DNA from: SAR202 cluster bacterium
Lineage (GTDB): Bacteria > Chloroflexota > Dehalococcoidia > Lucifugimonadales > JASMAO01
Direction of reading: 5' to 3'
Length of the DNA stretch: 35,511 nucleotides
Assembly (NCBI GenBank): GCA_030754315.1
Contig: JASMAO010000102.1
Location: 1-35,511 of the forward strand
The notes beneath the pieces were generated by a model that ran no database searches, was not told where the DNA came from, and saw only the letters and a list, made by a program, of their open reading frames with translations. Made by a program: the position numbers and the translations under genes. Positions 32,186-35,511 of the stretch are shown piece by piece. Each line of letters starts with the position of its first letter. The first letter of the stretch is position 1.

Positions 32186-33049
32186 ATGTTAACTGTACAG
32201 GAAGCGATTGCTAATGTGCCTGGAGAAGTGCAATTTGTTGCCAAGCACATGGAATCTCTCCAAGAATTCAGCGGCGGTGCCAGTGGGATTTACCCTCCTG
32301 CTAGCACGTTTAAGGTGCCTATACTCGCCGAGCTTTATCGTCAAGTTGACGATGGCATTATTGACACACAGCGCCGGGTGGAGTTGACAGATGCAGATCG
32401 TTCTCCAGGCAGTGGGGTTCTAAAGGAAATGGCCAATGGATTGCGGCTCAGCATACATGATTTGGCCATGCTTATGATAATCATAAGTGACAACACGGCG
32501 ACTGACATACTTTACAACCTGATAGGCAGAGAACGACTCAATGATACGATGCGGGATCTCGGTTTGACCGAAACAAAACTTCCAATGTCATGTAGGGAAA
32601 TGTTATACAGCATGTTTGGTGTCAGTACTAACGACATTTCGTTGGGCAATGCTCAGGTAACTACCCGACTCGCCAGGCAAGAAATACTTCCTAATGCTGC
32701 AGGATTTTCTGAGGACCTGGGTAACGTTTCTTCTCCATCGGATATGATGAGGTTGCTAGAGGTTATCTACACTGGCGGGATGCACTCCTCTAAGTCGAGA
32801 GACGAGATGATGAATATTCTTGATCACCAACAACAAAACACCATAATTCCAGCAGATTTACCCTTGGGTACAATTGTTGCCCATAAGACTGGTGGTGTGC
32901 CTTCGGTGCGTTGTGACGTCGGTATAGTTTTTTCTCCCTCTGGACCCTACATAGGTTCGATAATGTCCAAGCACGTTACAGATATGAAGGTTATCGACCG
33001 TCGTCTCGCCGCGGTCTCGAGGGCGGTATACGACCATTTCAATCCTTAA
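32186..33049 (+). CDS. Class A beta-lactamase-fold serine hydrolase
   Basis: The 287-residue protein has the three active-site motifs of the serine beta-lactamase/penicillin-binding fold: S40-T-F-K43, S101-D-N103 and H-K-T-G-G at 233-237. The omega loop lacks the E-x-x-x-N typical of true class A beta-lactamases; the stretch before N-V-S-S-P-S-D-M-M-R-L-L has no such motif. It also lacks a signal peptide. It is therefore more likely an esterase, amidase or peptidase of the beta-lactamase2 family than an antibiotic-resistance enzyme. GGAGGA at 32173-32178, 7 nt before the ATG at 32186, fixes the start; an upstream ATG at 32171 overlaps that site. It diverges from the penicillin-acylase-like gene. 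Confidence 0.85.
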   Translation: MLTVQEAIANVPGEVQFVAKHMESLQEFSGGASGIYPPASTFKVPILAELYRQVDDGIIDTQRRVELTDADRSPGSGVLKEMANGLRLSIHDLAMLMIIISDNTATDILYNLIGRERLNDTMRDLGLTETKLPMSCREMLYSMFGVSTNDISLGNAQVTTRLARQEILPNAAGFSEDLGNVSSPSDMMRLLEVIYTGGMHSSKSRDEMMNILDHQQQNTIIPADLPLGTIVAHKTGGVPSVRCDVGIVFSPSGPYIGSIMSKHVTDMKVIDRRLAAVSRAVYDHFNP

Positions 33050-33107
33050 TTTTTGCGTAATTAGTAACGTGAATCAGTCTGAAATGAACTGTTTGAGACG
33101 ATCTCAC

Positions 33108-33923
33108 CTACGCTGTTGATATCGGCGTAGATGATCCTGGGTCTATGTTGAAAACTCCTGCCGCTGTTTTGCCAATAACCCATTCACGGTCATTGTTGTT
33201 AGCTAGGGCAGGATGATCCATGATTCCGTGCAGAGCGTTGCGATAGCCTTCTCTATTGCTGACAGGGGGAAAGTCGCTGCCCCACATCACACGGGTTGGG
33301 CCGAAAGATTCCAAGGCCATTTCTATCAGAGGTGGTGTGTGGTCCAGTCGAAACTCCGGACGTAGTATGGGCGGACGTGCACTGATTTCACCAAGGCCAC
33401 CTATTTTGATATACGTGTTCGGGTACTGTGCAAGTTTCATTGCTGCTTTGTAGGCTGTATATGGGGGATTTAGCTGACTATGTGCTCCAGCAAAGTGTTC
33501 AATCACAATTTTTAAATCCGGTATGCTTTGGACCAATTTACGGAACTGGTCAGAGGAAAATTCATCGATCTTTCCGAGACTGCTCACAGCGATACCAAGT
33601 TCCGATGCTTTGCGCCAAATTGCAAGAGGATCGGTTCCGGGTGTTCTTTCCATTGGGCCTAGCCGTATCGCTGTTACTCCCGCCTTAACCCAGTGATTCA
33701 GGGTTGTAGGGGCATTTTCTAGAGTCGTATCTACAATCGCAGCGACTGCGAATCGTTTCGGATATTGGCGTGCGCACTCGAGAAGGTATGTGTTGTCGTA
33801 CGTGCCCCCATGTTGAATAAGGACCGCTTTGTCCACATTGTTTTGGTCCATTTGAAAGACGAGGCTTTCTACAGGCTCGAACCAATTCAATCCGGCATGA
33901 GCATGCGCGTCCACAATTAGCAT
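33108..33923 (-). CDS. Amidohydrolase family 2 (TIM-barrel) protein
   Basis: The 271-residue protein begins with the metal-binding V-D-A-H7-A-H9 of amidohydrolase-superfamily proteins. It continues with the barrel strands A-V-L-I-Q-H, A-I-R-L, I-V-I-E-H (a probable ligand His near 140), Y-I-K-I and ends with V-M-W-G-S-D-F-P, which carries the conserved Asp. This is the layout of the amidohydrolase 2 group (2-pyrone-4,6-dicarboxylate hydrolase and ACMSD-like decarboxylases). Reaction and substrate are not readable. No clear ribosome binding site precedes the ATG. It is 127 nt downstream of the Gfo/Idh/MocA gene on the same strand, so both may belong to one catabolic pathway. Confidence 0.83.
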   Translation of the reverse strand: MLIVDAHAHAGLNWFEPVESLVFQMDQNNVDKAVLIQHGGTYDNTYLLECARQYPKRFAVAAIVDTTLENAPTTLNHWVKAGVTAIRLGPMERTPGTDPLAIWRKASELGIAVSSLGKIDEFSSDQFRKLVQSIPDLKIVIEHFAGAHSQLNPPYTAYKAAMKLAQYPNTYIKIGGLGEISARPPILRPEFRLDHTPPLIEMALESFGPTRVMWGSDFPPVSNREGYRNALHGIMDHPALANNNDREWVIGKTAAGVFNIDPGSSTPISTA

Positions 33924-34050
33924 GATGGTTTTCGGAAGGTGTGTTTATGGTTGCAAAAGATGTTTTGGGATGACATTACTGAGCCATTCTCGGTTCAACA
34001 AACATGACTAATTCTTCGAACTCGTTGATTTTCCAAGTGTGTTGTATACT

Positions 34051-35205
34051 CTATTGACGGGGAAGGGGAAGTTGCACAACTTCCCCTCGGGATGCGGAGA
34101 CATACCCTCCTAAAATGGCTTCAGTTAAAGGTGCAGCGACCTGCGCGGTTATAGCGGGGGATTTGTTTGACTCAATACAGTCAATGAAGGCAGAGATATC
34201 CTGTGCCATCACATTCGACTGGTCTAACGACACCCATCGTTGCTTTGGTGTAATGCTCAACTCAGCTAGTGTTGATGACCACATCCCACTCGGATCGAGA
34301 GGGTGCGTTGGTGGCATCTGGGAATCTGGCTCATCGTTATAAACTTCAATGCGTGGGCGAGAGTTGTCAAATGTCATACGGCCATGGGTTCCTATGAGTA
34401 CGATGCGTTGAGGCCCATTCCCGGGGTGGCTCATCCACCCGAACCGACCTCCAATTACCGTCGCGGTTAGCCCTCCTTCTAATGTTAGAGCCATCGCCCC
34501 GAAGTCCTCCACGTCCATTTCGACGTGCTCGGCGTGAAAGTAATTACTCGTTTGGCAGTAGACAGATTCTATTTTGTGGGATGTCAGCGCTCTCAGCATT
34601 GCCATACTGTATATGGTGACGTCAAACATCTCGCGCTTGCCTTCGATGAACGTATATTGCTGTGGATGTTCTGTTTCTTTACTTCGTATTGTGCCAGGAG
34701 GGATGCTGCCTGCACGTCCTTTGGAAAATAAACCCTCTATGTGTATAGCCTTTAGGTCGCCTATTTCGCCATCAACTACCGTTTTCTCCGCATCCCTAAC
34801 CCATGGCGACAAATTCTGACAGAACATCTGGGTTATCACTTTTGAGGAGTTCGCAGCATTCACTATAAGGTCTAGGTCTTCGACGGTGCCTGCCAGCGGT
34901 TTGTCAAAATAGACGTGCTTACCGGCTTCTATACAACGGGCGCCAATTCTGCCCCGTCGTTCTACTTGCGGTGTGGCACTGACGATGTCGATATCATCGC
35001 GTGCTAATGCCTTGTCGAGATCTGGTATGTATGGAATTCCATGGACCATTGCCAAATCTTCATTTAGTTTGGAGATCCACGCCGGGATGTTTGACTCGTC
35101 GGCTGCTGCTACCAGTCTGCAATGAGGATTGGCTGCAAAAATCTCTGCGTGGTTCTCTTGGTGAGTACGCATTCCGCCGATTAATAGAACGCCATACTTA
35201 CTCAT
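34051..35205 (-). CDS. Gfo/Idh/MocA family oxidoreductase
   Basis: The 384-residue protein has an N-terminal Rossmann fold (Y-G-V-L-L-I-G-G-M-R near 4-13, then L-V-A-A-A-D-E near 32-38) and the family's V-Y-F-D-K-P-L-A-G segment near 93-101, whose Lys is catalytic or NAD(P)-binding in relatives. The C-terminal alpha/beta domain has I-V-L-I-G-T-H-G-R-M-T-F-D near 270. Such enzymes oxidise or reduce sugars, inositols or similar polyols using NAD(P); the substrate is not clear here. It starts 29 nt after the stop codon of a related gene and ends with an unusual inverted repeat in its last codons. Confidence 0.87.
   Translation of the reverse strand: MSKYGVLLIGGMRTHQENHAEIFAANPHCRLVAAADESNIPAWISKLNEDLAMVHGIPYIPDLDKALARDDIDIVSATPQVERRGRIGARCIEAGKHVYFDKPLAGTVEDLDLIVNAANSSKVITQMFCQNLSPWVRDAEKTVVDGEIGDLKAIHIEGLFSKGRAGSIPPGTIRSKETEHPQQYTFIEGKREMFDVTIYSMAMLRALTSHKIESVYCQTSNYFHAEHVEMDVEDFGAMALTLEGGLTATVIGGRFGWMSHPGNGPQRIVLIGTHGRMTFDNSRPRIEVYNDEPDSQMPPTHPLDPSGMWSSTLAELSITPKQRWVSLDQSNVMAQDISAFIDCIESNKSPAITAQVAAPLTEAILGGYVSASRGEVVQLPLPRQ
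34065..34086. repeat. 22-bp inverted repeat at the end of the Gfo/Idh/MocA gene
   Basis: GGGGAAGTTG (34065-34074) and CAACTTCCCC (34077-34086) are perfect 10-bp inverted arms separated by CA. It lies within the last codons of the gene, 11 codons from the stop. It could form a stable hairpin on either strand, but no T-run follows on the minus strand. Confidence 0.6.
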
Positions 35206-35234
35206 GGAAATTCAGTCTCGTAGTACGGAATTGG

Positions 35235-35511
35235 CTATATTTCATGGTAAAGGGTTCCTCTGCTACCTATGAGCATGAGATCAAAATTCGGGAAGCTTAT
35301 GTTAGGCACGGCCGTTACGCTCACCATGGCGCATTGTCCACCATTCCACTTGAGCATCACGGACATGTAGATACCACTGTCGTTTCCTATCCCGTGACTT
35401 TCATCCACTGGTGACCCAAACCAACTCTCTCCAAGTGATATGAGTTTGGCCATGGAGTCCTTGATCTCGGCAGCAGATTTTGTATTAGCGATGCAGCGCA
35501 GGAAACGTGGC
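35235..35511 (-). CDS. C-terminal part of a second Gfo/Idh/MocA-type oxidoreductase (partial)
   Basis: The frame is open to the window edge, so only about the last 91 residues are seen. The stretch R-F-L-R-C-I-A-N-T-K-S-A-A-E-I resembles the F-L-x-C-I-x-x-x-K-x-P region of these oxidoreductases. M-L-I-G-S-R-G-T-L-Y aligns with I-V-L-I-G-T-H-G-R-M-T in the neighbouring gene, where more than 110 residues follow. Here the protein stops two residues after Y-H. It is either a naturally short variant or has lost its C terminus. The spacing of 29 nt to the next gene suggests one operon of two paralogues. Confidence 0.6.
   Translation of the reverse strand, partial: PRFLRCIANTKSAAEIKDSMAKLISLGESWFGSPVDESHGIGNDSGIYMSVMLKWNGGQCAMVSVTAVPNISFPNFDLMLIGSRGTLYHEI

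Noticed and set aside
32186..33049. Antibiotic-resistance beta-lactamase
   Set aside because: The SxxK, SDN and KTG motifs are there, but the omega-loop Glu motif and an export signal are missing, so a resistance function is not supported.

Overview
The window looks like chromosomal DNA of a free-living bacterium, most likely a member of the Chloroflexota (Dehalococcoidia/SAR202-like). This rests on overall character: secreted proteins with long Pro-Thr linkers, a tandem DUF5671 membrane protein, an altered GpsA glycine motif (G-P-T-S-W-G), and a mix of housekeeping genes with uncommon hydrolases and oxidoreductases. The lineage call is inference; no rRNA gene is present. I see no phage, insertion sequence or CRISPR array.

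Layout. 1-1835: the 3' end of a surface protein with tandem repeats, a strong terminator, then a secreted Pro/Thr-rich repeat protein with a membrane-anchoring tail. 1955-6210 (+): stress and translation block hrcA-dnaJ-prmA-rsmE, with a degenerate CIRCE operator at hrcA and no grpE-dnaK. 6240-10127 (-): argF-der-plsY-gpsA, a tightly packed operon (arginine synthesis, ribosome GTPase, phospholipid precursor synthesis). 10283-11428 (-): a DUF362 protein. 11755-14179 (+): two membrane proteins of unknown function, the second made of six DUF5671-like units. 14282-17313: an MBL-fold hydrolase and topA converge with overlapping stop codons. 17673-17878 (-): two serine tRNAs, preceded in the window by a structured 359-nt gap.

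18004-24782 (+) is the clearest functional cluster: a rhodanese, an orphan winged-helix regulator with a degenerate receiver, a class IV aminotransferase (IlvE-like), then E1 alpha, E1 beta and E2 of a branched-chain 2-oxoacid dehydrogenase, and lipB. Together these transaminate branched-chain amino acids, decarboxylate the keto acids to acyl-CoA and help lipoylate the E2. E3 is not in the window. The dehydrogenase operon has a perfect TTGACA-N17-TATAAT promoter, and its E1 beta gene appears to start at a non-standard ATC codon.

24837-27453 (-): an SDR oxidoreductase and gatC-gatA. 27622-33049: CocE/NonD hydrolase, penicillin-acylase-family protein and a divergent class-A beta-lactamase-fold serine hydrolase, all without a visible export signal. 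33108-35511 (-): an amidohydrolase and two Gfo/Idh/MocA oxidoreductases, the upstream one cut by the window edge and unusually short at its C terminus.
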